Below, piece after piece: positions 32,952 through 41,753 of a DNA stretch of 64,000 nucleotides. The translations under genes and the position numbers were made by a program. This DNA comes from CAZMZW01 sp964571135. GTDB lineage: Bacteria > Chloroflexota > Anaerolineae > Anaerolineales > Anaerolineaceae. Where the stretch lies: the NCBI GenBank assembly GCA_964571135.1, contig CAZMZW010000001.1, positions 597,081-661,080 of the forward strand, written 5' to 3'. Each line of letters starts with the position of its first letter. Positions within the stretch are counted from its first letter, which is position 1. Below the pieces are notes generated by a model. It was not told where the DNA came from and did not search any database. It saw only the letters and a list, made by a program, of their open reading frames with translations.

Positions 32952-33500
32952 TTAGATATAGAAAATCATAGGGAAAAGTGTGTACAGGAGAGGTTGAAGG
33001 GCTACGATGACCGGGATCATCAATAAACCGACCAGCCAGCCGGCAATCACATCCACAAGATAATGAACACCCATCATCACTCGTGCCAGGCTGACGAGTG
33101 GGACCCAAAAAGTAAGAATCCATGCGAGCGGTTGAATACCCAGAGCCCAGCAAAGCCCCGCCACTAATACTGCCCTGGCAGCATGCCCGGAGGGAAATGA
33201 ATGTGGGTCGGTGTTGCGATAGATTGCACCCCATTCTCCTTCCGGCCGCTGGCGGCGGACAATAAATTTTATGGTCAATACAATCACTGCCAGCAACAGA
33301 ATTGAAAAAGCCAATAAGGCGGAAATTGAGTGAGATGAGCTGCGCTTGAGCAGCCAAATGATAAATAAAGCAGCCAGCCAGAACCAGGAGTCACCCGAAT
33401 GTGCAAAAAAAATAGCAAGGCTGCGGGCAAGTTTTGCGTCTTGGGGTAACCGCATTTTTTGCGAAATATTGAGATCAGCGTTGAGTAATTTGTTAATCAT
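32952..33500 (-). CDS. PAP2-family membrane phosphatase
   Basis: The 182-residue membrane protein has all three PAP2 motifs: KFIVRRQRP, PSGHA and ARVMMGVHYLVD, with about five helices. Such enzymes remove phosphate from lipids or undecaprenyl pyrophosphate outside the membrane. Its ATG overlaps the stop of the upstream nucleotidyltransferase gene by 8 bases (ATGATTAA), so it belongs to the same operon. Confidence 0.88.
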   Translation of the reverse strand: MINKLLNADLNISQKMRLPQDAKLARSLAIFFAHSGDSWFWLAALFIIWLLKRSSSHSISALLAFSILLLAVIVLTIKFIVRRQRPEGEWGAIYRNTDPHSFPSGHAARAVLVAGLCWALGIQPLAWILTFWVPLVSLARVMMGVHYLVDVIAGWLVGLLMIPVIVALQPLLYTLFPMIFYI

Positions 33501-34275
33501 TCGATCTCTTATTTTGGCAAAGATCTTTTACCATGATTTCATATTGAAAAGCTTTATCAACATCCATGCCCATTTCAGCAAACGGCAAAATCACAGCTTT
33601 ACCTTTTATCCCCAATTTATTACTGAGAAAGATGGCTGCTTTTTCCAGTTTCATTTGCCTGGTAATAAAATAAAATAACGTATCAAATCCCACCAACGAG
33701 GCTTGTTTAAGCGGATTTTTTCGGGCTGCCAGTATATTATCCCAGAGCGGATTATGACGGGTGGCAATTGATGGACGTAAGGCATGCACATCACCGCCGC
33801 ACAATTCAATATCCTTGAGCCGCGAATATGTCCGTCTGGATTCAGGAAAACGGTTCTCCATGATTTTTCGTTCAACTACAGAATAAAAAACGTCATAGGG
33901 TTGACCTTCAATATTTTTAACCATCCAATCGATCATTTCTGAGGTTATAGCAGGGATATCTGAAGAGATGAGCAAAATAATTTCAGTTGAAGGCGCCTGT
34001 TTCAGGATTTCTTCTGCGCCAGCCCGAACATTTTCGATCATATCACCATGATTTTCAATGAGGTTCAGGGGATGTTTGCAGGCCAAATTTGAATTTGATG
34101 GTAAACCAACAATAAAAACATGATCGATGAGCGCTGATCCACTGAGTGCATCCAATACCCATTGGATCATGGGTTTTCCACATAAATCCAATAATGCTTT
34201 ATTTCCACCCCGGGTATAGGAATAGAGTGATTCATCTGGCCTTGGAATACCACCAGCAGAAATAAGTGCTAACAT
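33493..34275 (-). CDS. Nucleotidyltransferase-like protein, MobA/NTP_transf_3 type
   Basis: The 260-residue protein has the nucleotide-binding start LALISAGG, a KALLDLCGKPMIQWVLDAL segment and LLISSDIPAI with the metal-binding Asp, as in MobA/GlmU-type transferases. The normal loop (AGGxSxRMGxxK) is stretched, which is a departure from the family. The C-terminal part is helical. It lies 2 bases after a quinate-dehydrogenase-like gene and overlaps the PAP2 gene, so the three may build or recycle a polar lipid or glycan. That role is inferred from gene order. Confidence 0.7.
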   Translation of the reverse strand: MLALISAGGIPRPDESLYSYTRGGNKALLDLCGKPMIQWVLDALSGSALIDHVFIVGLPSNSNLACKHPLNLIENHGDMIENVRAGAEEILKQAPSTEIILLISSDIPAITSEMIDWMVKNIEGQPYDVFYSVVERKIMENRFPESRRTYSRLKDIELCGGDVHALRPSIATRHNPLWDNILAARKNPLKQASLVGFDTLFYFITRQMKLEKAAIFLSNKLGIKGKAVILPFAEMGMDVDKAFQYEIMVKDLCQNKRSND

Positions 34276-34277
34276 AT

Positions 34278-35195
34278 TTAAAGAGCTTGTACCTGTGGGG
34301 TGAGATCAATTTTCTTGATAAATTCTGCCATCTCCGAATAATAACTGCCAGGATTCGCATAATCAATGGCTTGTTTGCGACCTGCCGCGGCGATAATGGC
34401 TGCCTCCATCATATTGGTACCAAAGGAGCGGCCATCATATACCGGTGTTGTTGTAACCAGGAAACTCACTCCTGCATTGCGAAACAAGGCTACATCCTCC
34501 AGAGTGGTGGTATTTGTCACAATGACCTTTCCAGGCAATTGGTCTGGCATATATTTAGTGATGTAATGGCAATCACCTGCAATTACATCCGCCCTTTGAA
34601 AATAGCCCACCATTTTTGGAGTTCGTTGTTCCTGGGATTCGCCGATTGGATATAGCCATTCAAAGGGAAGGCGGCTCATCAGGGGGATGAGCAATCTAGC
34701 CAGTAGTTTAATCGTTGATTCTTTGCGGATAGGGATGGGTAAACCAAGACTGAAAAAGAAATCACCAAATACCACTTGATAATCCGAGTCCAGAAATGCT
34801 TTAGCTAATCCCCAGCGGTCAACGGCTGTAGTTACGAGGGCATTTTTACCTTTGATCTTGTCCCCCAATTGCGTTTTAAGAACCTCGCCAATAGTCGCCT
34901 CTAATGTGGATTTTAAACCTGTCCCATCCACAACTGGGGTTATATGTACATCTTTGACCAGAGGTAAAACGGAATAAAAAGGATACCAGTGATCTGCAAC
35001 CAGCAAACCTAAAGCAGCACCACCCACTCCAAAAGCGTCCACCTTTCCATCCATTTCTTTGTAAAGTTGAGCTGCTTTTTTCATATCCCCGTCAGTTCCT
35101 ATGCGTTCCAAGCGAACTTTTTCTCCCAGGAGAGTAATTTCTACGGTTTTATCTCTCTTGGAGGACCCTATGCTGATGGAGATGGCATGTTTCAT
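34278..35195 (-). CDS. Quinate 5-dehydrogenase-like protein
   Basis: The 305-residue protein begins ISISIGSSKRDKTVEITLLGEKVRLERIGTDGD, a pattern I associate with proteins called quinate 5-dehydrogenase in Chloroflexota. It continues with VDAFGVGGAALGL, TPVVDGTGLKSTLE and VIVTNTTTLEDV. The function is an annotation-level guess, as the reaction has not been shown to follow from these residues. I chose the ATG at 35195, preceded by AAAGGA. It heads the nucleotidyltransferase/PAP2 operon. Confidence 0.6.
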   Translation of the reverse strand: MKHAISISIGSSKRDKTVEITLLGEKVRLERIGTDGDMKKAAQLYKEMDGKVDAFGVGGAALGLLVADHWYPFYSVLPLVKDVHITPVVDGTGLKSTLEATIGEVLKTQLGDKIKGKNALVTTAVDRWGLAKAFLDSDYQVVFGDFFFSLGLPIPIRKESTIKLLARLLIPLMSRLPFEWLYPIGESQEQRTPKMVGYFQRADVIAGDCHYITKYMPDQLPGKVIVTNTTTLEDVALFRNAGVSFLVTTTPVYDGRSFGTNMMEAAIIAAAGRKQAIDYANPGSYYSEMAEFIKKIDLTPQVQAL

Positions 35196-35289
35196 GAAAT
35201 TAATCCTTTCACCGAAATAACCCCGTGAGTATACCTTCATTGTAGCAATCCTGCAATTTATGATAAAAAAAATAAATTTTGTATAGAAA

Positions 35290-35961
35290 GTGAATAGAAT
35301 TAGATCATTGAAATATTATCCTATGACCAGTTTTAACCAGATAAAGAAAAATTATGATCGCTTGAGCTGTTGGTATGACCTTATTGAGGGGTGGGGAGAA
35401 AAGTCCATTTGTGATTGTGCAATTCGTTTGATCAATATTCAACCAGGTGAAAAAGCATTAGAAATTGGGTCCGGAACAGGAAGTAGCCTTTTACGAGTTT
35501 CACAGTCAGTTAATGAATGCAAAATTGTAGGTTTGGACCTTTCATATAAGATGTGCCGGCAGGCAAGAATGAAAGCAAAGGGGAAAAATGATTCCTTGTT
35601 AGGAATTACTAATGCCAATGCAATTCAATTACCCTACCCTAAAAATCATTTCGATGCACTTTTGTTGTTGTTCACGTTTGAAATTATTCCGAAAAAATAT
35701 TTCCCGCTTGTTTTGAATGAATGTAAACGTGTCCTTAAACCAAACGGCAGACTTTGTATTGGGTCTATGTCTGCCGAAAAAATGGATCATTTAATGATGC
35801 AGTTGTATCTTTGGTCAACGATTCATTTTCCTCAAATCGTTGACTGTCGGCCGATCGATCTTAAATCCATTTTAAAAATTGCGGGATTTGAAACCTCGAT
35901 CAATCAATTCCAATCCTTATGGGGTTTACCAGTAAGAATATTGCTTGCCAATAAACAATAA
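35290..35961 (+). CDS. Class I SAM-dependent methyltransferase, UbiE-like
   Basis: The 223-residue protein has YDRLSCWYDLIEGWGEK, motif I ALEIGSGTGS, GLDLSYKM and ECKRVLKPNGRLCIGSM, typical of the UbiE/COQ5 or phospholipid methyltransferase groups. The GTG at 35290 is used as start; an internal ATG at 35323 is an alternative, as neither has a strong ribosome binding site. A PhzF gene follows after 10 bases, on the same strand, so they are likely co-transcribed. Confidence 0.75.
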   Translation: MNRIRSLKYYPMTSFNQIKKNYDRLSCWYDLIEGWGEKSICDCAIRLINIQPGEKALEIGSGTGSSLLRVSQSVNECKIVGLDLSYKMCRQARMKAKGKNDSLLGITNANAIQLPYPKNHFDALLLLFTFEIIPKKYFPLVLNECKRVLKPNGRLCIGSMSAEKMDHLMMQLYLWSTIHFPQIVDCRPIDLKSILKIAGFETSINQFQSLWGLPVRILLANKQ

Positions 35962-35971
35962 AGGAGAGAAG

Positions 35972-36763
35972 ATGAGGATACCAATTTATCAAATTGATGC
36001 TTTCACGAACGAACCATTCAAGGGTAATCCAGCTGCGGTTTGTTTATTACCTGCAGCAATATCAGAAATTAGGATGCAGAAAATTGCCCAGGAAATGAAT
36101 TTGTCTGAAACCGCATTTCTTTTACCTGAAGACAACGGATACCGTTTGCGTTGGTTCACCCCACTTTTAGAAGTAGATCTTTGTGGTCATGCCACATTAG
36201 CCAGTTCTTTTGTTTTGTATCATCAGGATTTAGTGAAAAAAAATGAGCTAATTCATTTTTATACCCGAAGTGGGGAATTAAACGCTTCAATAAAAGGAGA
36301 TTGGATAACTTTAGACTTCCCTGGTTTTGAGGAAACACCTTTTCTGGAGGCAGATCGACTTAAAGAGATATTGCATGTAGATCCAATTAATGTCGCAAGA
36401 AGTGGCGAAAATGTAATTGTTGAACTTGAATCATCAGAGGAAATCAGGCAGCTTAAACCCGATTTTATTCAATTAGTGAAGATACAGATTCATGGTCTGG
36501 CAGTGACCGCTCGTTCTGATCTTCCAGAATTTGATTTTATTTCACGTTATTTTGCGCCATGGGCAGGAATCAATGAGGACCCCGTCACAGGTTCTGCCCA
36601 TGCCTGTCTTGCTCCTTATTGGGAAAAGAGGTTGAAAAAAAAGAAAATGGTTGCTTTCCAGGCATCTTCCCGCGGTGGAATAATGAGGGTTGAGGTTCAG
36701 GGCAATCGGGTTTTAATAGGTGGTCAGTCTGTAATGATTATTAAAGGCGAATTAATTATTTAA
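35972..36763 (+). CDS. PhzF-family isomerase/epimerase
   Basis: The 263-residue protein has IYQIDAFTNEPFKGNPAAVCLLP, NLSETAFLLPED with the catalytic Glu, CGHATLASSFVL and the second-domain match PVTGSAHACLAPYW. The two-domain fold resembles diaminopimelate epimerase and PhzF. The ATG at 35972 has AAAGGAGAG 5 bases upstream and is better than the earlier in-frame start. No phenazine cluster is present, so the substrate is unknown. Confidence 0.88.
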   Translation: MRIPIYQIDAFTNEPFKGNPAAVCLLPAAISEIRMQKIAQEMNLSETAFLLPEDNGYRLRWFTPLLEVDLCGHATLASSFVLYHQDLVKKNELIHFYTRSGELNASIKGDWITLDFPGFEETPFLEADRLKEILHVDPINVARSGENVIVELESSEEIRQLKPDFIQLVKIQIHGLAVTARSDLPEFDFISRYFAPWAGINEDPVTGSAHACLAPYWEKRLKKKKMVAFQASSRGGIMRVEVQGNRVLIGGQSVMIIKGELII

Positions 36764-36793
36764 TTTGATATTTTGAAATGACCTTTTAATTTA

Positions 36794-36832
36794 GATCAAA
36801 GCGGTCGGATTGGCCGAAATCTGTCTTTGATC
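36794..36832. terminator. Large hairpin between convergent genes
   Basis: GATCAAAG and CTTTGATC flank 23 bases that contain a CGG...CCG pair. It lies between phzF (plus) and the dehydrogenase gene (minus). There is no clear U-tract, so it may be a weak bidirectional terminator. Confidence 0.4.
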
Positions 36833-36875
36833 GATATTAATTACTTAATGCCAATTATTGAAAAAAGTATCAGGC

Positions 36876-37763
36876 TTATATCTTTAATTCTGTTCCAGCT
36901 AATCCTTCAATCACAGAAATAATTCCCGAATTATCCAGATTACCTAAACCCATTGCGACCATGGCGTTAAAGAGTTGTGCATTTACTGCGGTCATTGGCA
37001 AAGGAATTCCATATTCCCTGGCTGTTTCCATAACAATATTCAGATCTTTCGCCTGGAGATAAGCCTTAAACCCGGGCTGACGGTTTCCACTGAACAAACG
37101 TTGGGGTTTATTATCAAGCGTCCAACATTGCGCAGCTCCCTCGCGAATTGCCTCCACCACTTTTTGTGGATTTGCGCCGGATTTTTGGACCAGGATGAGT
37201 AATTCTCCTAAAGCAACCATCTGGGCGGCTACCATGACTTGATTGGCAGCCTTGGCAATTTGGCCTGTTCCTGCATCCCCAATGTGGATTATGGTTTTTC
37301 CGAGGGTTTTCAAAACAGGCAGGACTTTTTCCAATGCTTTTTTCGAACCACCTACCATTATTGATAGGGTTCCTTTTCTAGCACCAATATCTCCCCCACT
37401 CACCGGAGCATCCAGACTCATAACCCCCTTTTTTTCAAGAGCAGTGGCAATTATTCGTGAAGTTGTAGATTTAATGGTGGAATTATCAACAAATATTAAA
37501 CCCTTATGCGCCCCTTCGATTATTCCTTTCTCGCCAAGTACCACTTGTTCCACATCTGATGAATCAGGCAAGTTTGTGAAAACCACATCAACTTGAGAAG
37601 CGATTTCTTGAGGTGATGAGGCGAGTTGGGCACCTTCCTTCGCTAATTCATCCATTGCTGGCCGACTGCGATTAAAAACAACAAGGGGGTATCCGGATCT
37701 TAGAATATTGCGTGCCATGGATTTACCCATTAAACCCAAGCCGATGTAACCAATTTTTTGCAT
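36876..37763 (-). CDS. Beta-hydroxyacid dehydrogenase family (3-hydroxyisobutyrate/tartronate semialdehyde type)
   Basis: The 295-residue NAD(P) enzyme has the Rossmann signature IGLGLMGKSMA at the start, FTNLPDSSDVE, DAPVSGGDIGARKGTLSIM for substrate binding and the catalytic Lys in AKAANQVMVAA. The family oxidises or reduces 3-hydroxy acids. No sequence feature fixes the substrate. AGGAGTC precedes the ATG by 6 bases. Confidence 0.87.
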   Translation of the reverse strand: MQKIGYIGLGLMGKSMARNILRSGYPLVVFNRSRPAMDELAKEGAQLASSPQEIASQVDVVFTNLPDSSDVEQVVLGEKGIIEGAHKGLIFVDNSTIKSTTSRIIATALEKKGVMSLDAPVSGGDIGARKGTLSIMVGGSKKALEKVLPVLKTLGKTIIHIGDAGTGQIAKAANQVMVAAQMVALGELLILVQKSGANPQKVVEAIREGAAQCWTLDNKPQRLFSGNRQPGFKAYLQAKDLNIVMETAREYGIPLPMTAVNAQLFNAMVAMGLGNLDNSGIISVIEGLAGTELKI

Positions 37764-37852
37764 GATTGACTCCTAATCAGATAGTTATATTACTAATTAA
37801 ACCAGAGTTTTGCAGAGTAAAATAAATTATTCTTATCTGGAAATGGAAATCA

Positions 37853-38755
37853 ATGTCAACTCATGATCATACCCATAGTGCTATTGGAAATATTCGGCTG
37901 GCTTTTTTTCTAAATCTTGGTTTTGCATTAATCGAAATTATTGGTGGATTGATGACAAACAGTATCGCCATTTTGGCTGGTGCAGTGCATGATTTTGGGG
38001 ATAGTATCACTCTGGGAGTTTCTTGGTATTTGGAGCGGTTTTCACTAAAGGGAAAAGATCAAAAATATTCCTATGGATATAAGCGCTTTTCCCTGTTAGG
38101 AGCTGTGATCTCCGCGGTTGTTCTGCTTACTGGTTCAATATTTATTCTTCTGGAAACAATTCCACGTTTGCTTACGCCGGAGCATTCCAACGCTCAGGGG
38201 ATGGTGGCGTTCGCGCTTGTGGGAATCACTGTTAATGGATTGGCTGTGATAAAAATCCGTAACGAAAAAAATATGAATGCCCGCATGATCGCCTGGCATC
38301 TCCTGGATGATGTTTTTGGTTGGGGTGCGGTATTAATAATGAGTATCATCCTGCTCTTTGCAGATATTCATATTCTCGATCCAATATTTTCTTTATTGAT
38401 CACAGGTTTTGTGATTTACAATGTGGTAAAAAATTTTGGAAAAACAATTTCCTTATTTCTTCAGGCAGTCCCTGAAAAAATAAAAATAACAGATCTCGAG
38501 AGTGAGATCCGGAAGGTGAGCAAGGTAAAAGACGTTCACAGTACCCACATCTGGTCACTGGATGGGGAGCATAATGTATTAACCACCCATATCGTTTTGG
38601 AAGCTGGAGCAAAACGCGAGGAAATTCGAGAGATCAAGTGTCTAATTCATGAATTGATCCCAAGATATGACTTGGCTCATACTACCATTGAATTTGAATA
38701 CCTGGATGAAGATTGTTCAATGAATAATCACCATACTTCAAGTCATAAAAAATAA
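37853..38755 (+). CDS. Cation diffusion facilitator (zinc/cobalt/iron exporter)
   Basis: The 300-residue membrane protein has six helices with metal-site residues in helix 2 (AGAVHDFGDSI) and helix 5 (HLLDDVFGW). A C-terminal cytoplasmic ferredoxin-like domain (about 205-290: VKDVHSTHIWSLDGEHNVLTTH) follows. A His-rich N-terminus (MSTHDHTH) and C-terminal CSMNNHHTSSHK may bind metal. It exports Zn2+ or a similar ion in exchange for protons. Confidence 0.92.
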   Translation: MSTHDHTHSAIGNIRLAFFLNLGFALIEIIGGLMTNSIAILAGAVHDFGDSITLGVSWYLERFSLKGKDQKYSYGYKRFSLLGAVISAVVLLTGSIFILLETIPRLLTPEHSNAQGMVAFALVGITVNGLAVIKIRNEKNMNARMIAWHLLDDVFGWGAVLIMSIILLFADIHILDPIFSLLITGFVIYNVVKNFGKTISLFLQAVPEKIKITDLESEIRKVSKVKDVHSTHIWSLDGEHNVLTTHIVLEAGAKREEIREIKCLIHELIPRYDLAHTTIEFEYLDEDCSMNNHHTSSHKK

Positions 38756-39032
38756 AGACAGGATTAGAAAATGACAATCTGTTTTATTATCCAACCAAAC
38801 TGCATTCTATCAATGCTTAATCCTTTTTAATCGTTTGTTTGTATCGATTAAGTAAATACCTCTTTATATTAATATTCAGTATTTTGGATTGGTGGGATGC
38901 CATCAGATATCTGATTTACTGTACCTTTTGATATCGAAAATACGGAAGTAATTTAAAAAAGGAAATTATTCCTGACAACTTATTAAAAAAAACTGCGTAT
39001 TATTATTAAATAACATCATTTGTGAGGTATAT
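38756..39032. other. Gene-free interval with a perfect palindrome
   Basis: The 277-base gap holds no credible gene. A perfect 14-base palindrome ATCAGATATCTGAT lies at 38902-38915, about 117 bases upstream of the next gene. An AAAAAAGGAAATTATTCC run and a weak promoter-like CTGACA...TATTAT (38970-39003) follow. I see nothing else in it. Confidence 0.4.
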
Positions 39033-39731
39033 ATGGCTGCAAAAAAAGTAGTTAAAAAAGAAATTCAACCGAAAATCAAAGTAATTATAAAGAAAGCAAC
39101 CCCGATAAAAGAAAAAGTAGTTGAACCGGTCAAGGTGAATATCCCTAAAGAAGAACCAGTGAAATCTGAAGTGCATTCTGTAGAAAAAAGATCACATAAT
39201 TCCGTTGATCGCGGTTCTCTCCTTTTGGGTGCAACTCTACTTGTCATTGGTTCTGTCTGGATCCTCGGGCAAATCTTACACATCTCATTAGCAGGCTATC
39301 TGTGGCCTCTCGCGATCATTATCCCGGGTGTGCTTGTTTTTATTTCCGCCTTGAATACTGATAGCGCTGGTGGGGATGCCTTGGCTGTTATAGGTTCAAT
39401 CCTGACGAGCGTGGGTCTGCTACTTTTTGTGCAGCAATTGACTCATACATGGGCCAGTTGGGCTTATGCATGGGCATTAATTGCTCCCACTTCTATTGGA
39501 ATCGGGCAAGTCATCTACGGCAAGATCAAAAAACATGAATCATTAGTGAGTACTGGTTTACAGATGGCAAAAGTGGGTTTATGGATCTTTTCTATAGGAT
39601 TTGTATTCTTTGAATTGATCATTGGATTAAATGGATTTGGAATTTCGCGATTTGGTCTCCCCGTTCTTCCCGTGGTTCTAATTGGGATTGGTGCCCTTAT
39701 TTTAATCAGAGCGATAACCTACAAACGTTAA
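39033..39731 (+). CDS. Polytopic membrane protein with Lys-rich N-terminus, unknown function
   Basis: The 232-residue protein has a cytoplasmic tail of about 60 residues rich in Lys, Pro, Val and Ile (KKVVKKEIQPKIKVIIKK), then six helices in pairs. The segment WASWAYAWALIAPTSIGIGQ matches the corresponding part of the 4387-4881 protein, so the two are probably paralogues. The Lys-rich tail could bind nucleic acid or a phospholipid surface. I do not recognise a named family. The ATG is preceded by a weak GTGAGG. Confidence 0.65.
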   Translation: MAAKKVVKKEIQPKIKVIIKKATPIKEKVVEPVKVNIPKEEPVKSEVHSVEKRSHNSVDRGSLLLGATLLVIGSVWILGQILHISLAGYLWPLAIIIPGVLVFISALNTDSAGGDALAVIGSILTSVGLLLFVQQLTHTWASWAYAWALIAPTSIGIGQVIYGKIKKHESLVSTGLQMAKVGLWIFSIGFVFFELIIGLNGFGISRFGLPVLPVVLIGIGALILIRAITYKR

Positions 39732-39830
39732 GAAGGTGAAATATTCATAAGGAGATGGGCGTCCATCTCTTTATGAATTTATGAAAGCTAATGAAATATA
39801 ATACTGCAGTAGGAATACTTGGAGAGTGAA

Positions 39831-40331
39831 ATGAGTATATTTTATTTTATTGCTGGCGCAGCCTTGTTAATTTTGGGAAGAAAATTATTCTGGCTATTCG
39901 CTGCTGTGATTGGATTTTTATTGGGAATGAGCTTAGCTCAACAGGTTTTACCTGGTCAATCCCAGACCGTCCAATTAATCGTTGCTTTGATTATTGGTGG
40001 ATTGGGAGCGGTCTTGGCGATCATGGTACAAAAAATTGCTATTGGTCTGGCAGGCTTCATTGCTGGAGCTTATCTGGTTAATATACTGGTTCCAACGTTT
40101 TCAATCACTTTAGGATCATTTCTCTGGGTTGCTGTCATTGTTGGAGGAATCATCGGAGCATTGCTTGCCAGTACAATGTTCGATTGGGCACTAATTTTTC
40201 TTTCCTCAGCTGTTGGCGCCAGTGTGATTGTTAATCATCTCACCATTCCTCAACCCTTCCCTTTGGTATTATTGTTATCCTTAATACTATTGGGCATGGT
40301 TATCCAAGCGAAAATAAAGGGTACTGAATAA
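39831..40331 (+). CDS. Small polytopic membrane protein, DUF4203-like
   Basis: The 166-residue protein has about six hydrophobic segments with Gly-rich turns, beginning MSIFYFIAGAALLILGRKLFWL. It resembles DUF4203 or other small TM proteins of unknown role. The ATG at 39831 has GGAGAG 7 bases upstream. An in-frame TTG at 39819 lies inside that ribosome binding site, so it is not the start. Confidence 0.65.
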   Translation: MSIFYFIAGAALLILGRKLFWLFAAVIGFLLGMSLAQQVLPGQSQTVQLIVALIIGGLGAVLAIMVQKIAIGLAGFIAGAYLVNILVPTFSITLGSFLWVAVIVGGIIGALLASTMFDWALIFLSSAVGASVIVNHLTIPQPFPLVLLLSLILLGMVIQAKIKGTE

Positions 40332-40367
40332 AGCAAATAGAATTAAATTGAAAACTCGAAGGAAAAA

Positions 40368-40814
40368 ATGCCCCCTGTAAATCTCATGAATACTTTAGCC
40401 AATCCTTTTGTAAAGCTATTGGCTCGCTCACCTCTCCATAATCTAATGGATGAGAAAGTAGTATTAATTACCTACACTGGTCGTAAATCTGGTAAGGCAA
40501 ATACTGTACCAGTGAATTATTTATTGGTTGATAAAACCTTACACATCATCAGCCTGCGCAACCGGAACTGGTGGCGCAATCTCAAGGGAGGGGCATCCGT
40601 AGAAGTTCTTCTAAAAGGTAAAAAACAAAGCGCATGGGCTGTCTTGGTGGAGGATCAGCAAAAAGTGGCTGAAGAGCTGAGCCGATTATTCAGACATGAC
40701 CCAAAATATGCACATTATCTGAAAATTCATTTGAATGAAAATGGAATGCCTGATCCAAAAGAATTACATGAATCTGCCATCAATAGAGTGGCAGTAATTA
40801 TTAAATTATCTTAG
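40368..40814 (+). CDS. Deazaflavin-dependent oxidoreductase-like (DUF385/Ddn family)
   Basis: The 148-residue protein has VVLITYTGRKSGKANTVPVNYLLVDKTLHIISLRNRNWWRNLKGG, the split-barrel signature of the F420-binding nitroreductase family Ddn (DUF385). Members reduce quinones or nitro compounds with reduced F420 in F420-making bacteria. No F420 biosynthesis gene is in the window, so cofactor use is unproven. It precedes a gene with a flavin-reductase domain. Confidence 0.75.
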   Translation: MPPVNLMNTLANPFVKLLARSPLHNLMDEKVVLITYTGRKSGKANTVPVNYLLVDKTLHIISLRNRNWWRNLKGGASVEVLLKGKKQSAWAVLVEDQQKVAEELSRLFRHDPKYAHYLKIHLNENGMPDPKELHESAINRVAVIIKLS

Positions 40815-40832
40815 TTGGTTGAGGGTTAAAAA

Positions 40833-41675
40833 ATGACAATATTTCATATCGTGAAAAAAGGGGAATGGGAAAAACCCTCACAACTTTCTTATCAAAGTGA
40901 ATCATTAAAAACCCAGGGATTTATTCATTGCTGCACACAGGATCAGATAAAGAAAGTTTTGGACCAATGGTTTAGAGGGCAGACCGGTCTTGTAGTAGTG
41001 GAAATAGACCCAGATTTGCTCAAAGCGGATGTCAAATATGAGAATCTTGAGGGTGGCGAAGAGTTGTTTCCTCATGTTTGTGGACCGATCAATCTGGATG
41101 CTGTGATCAATATAAAACCCATTAGTAATATTTTAGACGTAAAAATTGAAACAAGGATTCAAATCCCCATCGAGAAATTCACTGCCAGGTCACATGCGAT
41201 ATTTGATCTTCAGTGGTTTTTGCTGAGTTGTGGAGATTTTGAAAAGAAGGATTTTAATAGTATGACGATTTCCTGGGGGGGGCTGGGAACCATGTGGGGT
41301 CTACCAGTTGCGCTTGTCGCTGTTCGTTTTTCCCGTTACACTTTCCAATTCATGGAAAGAAATGATACTTTTACATTAAATTCTTTTCCTGAAAAGTATC
41401 GTGAAGTGTTAAATAATTTTGGCAGTCGCTCTGGAAGGGTGATCGAAAAAATACGATCATCGGAAATAACTGCCACAGCTTCAAAGAAAGTAAAGGCACC
41501 TAGTTATTTAGAGGCTGAACTTGTGATTGAATGTAAAAAAATATATTGGAATGATATAAATCCTACCCATTTTTTGGATGATCGAATTATTGATAAGTAC
41601 TTAAACCGCGATTTTCACCGGTTTTATTTAGGGGAAGTGGAAGGGGTTTTTGGAACCTCCAATTACTCCTCTTAA
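40833..41675 (+). CDS. Fusion of DUF952 with a flavin-reductase-like FMN-binding domain
   Basis: The 280-residue protein joins two families. Residues 1-100 (IFHIVKKGEWE, SLKTQGFIHCCTQDQI, PHVCGPINLDAV) are DUF952, a small domain with an ADP-ribosyltransferase-like fold. Residues about 108-280 (NSMTISWGGLGTMWGLPVALVAVRFSRYT, DRIIDKYLNRDFHRFYLGEV) are a flavin-reductase-like split barrel that binds FMN. I do not know of an assigned function for this pairing. It follows the F420-type gene by 18 bases, so the two may be co-transcribed. Confidence 0.7.
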   Translation: MTIFHIVKKGEWEKPSQLSYQSESLKTQGFIHCCTQDQIKKVLDQWFRGQTGLVVVEIDPDLLKADVKYENLEGGEELFPHVCGPINLDAVINIKPISNILDVKIETRIQIPIEKFTARSHAIFDLQWFLLSCGDFEKKDFNSMTISWGGLGTMWGLPVALVAVRFSRYTFQFMERNDTFTLNSFPEKYREVLNNFGSRSGRVIEKIRSSEITATASKKVKAPSYLEAELVIECKKIYWNDINPTHFLDDRIIDKYLNRDFHRFYLGEVEGVFGTSNYSS

Positions 41676-41753
41676 TTCTTGTATTTCATAATTGCATTAT
41701 GCTAAAATCAATAAATATCAGGTCAAAAAACTTACCAGCCAAAGGAGATAATT

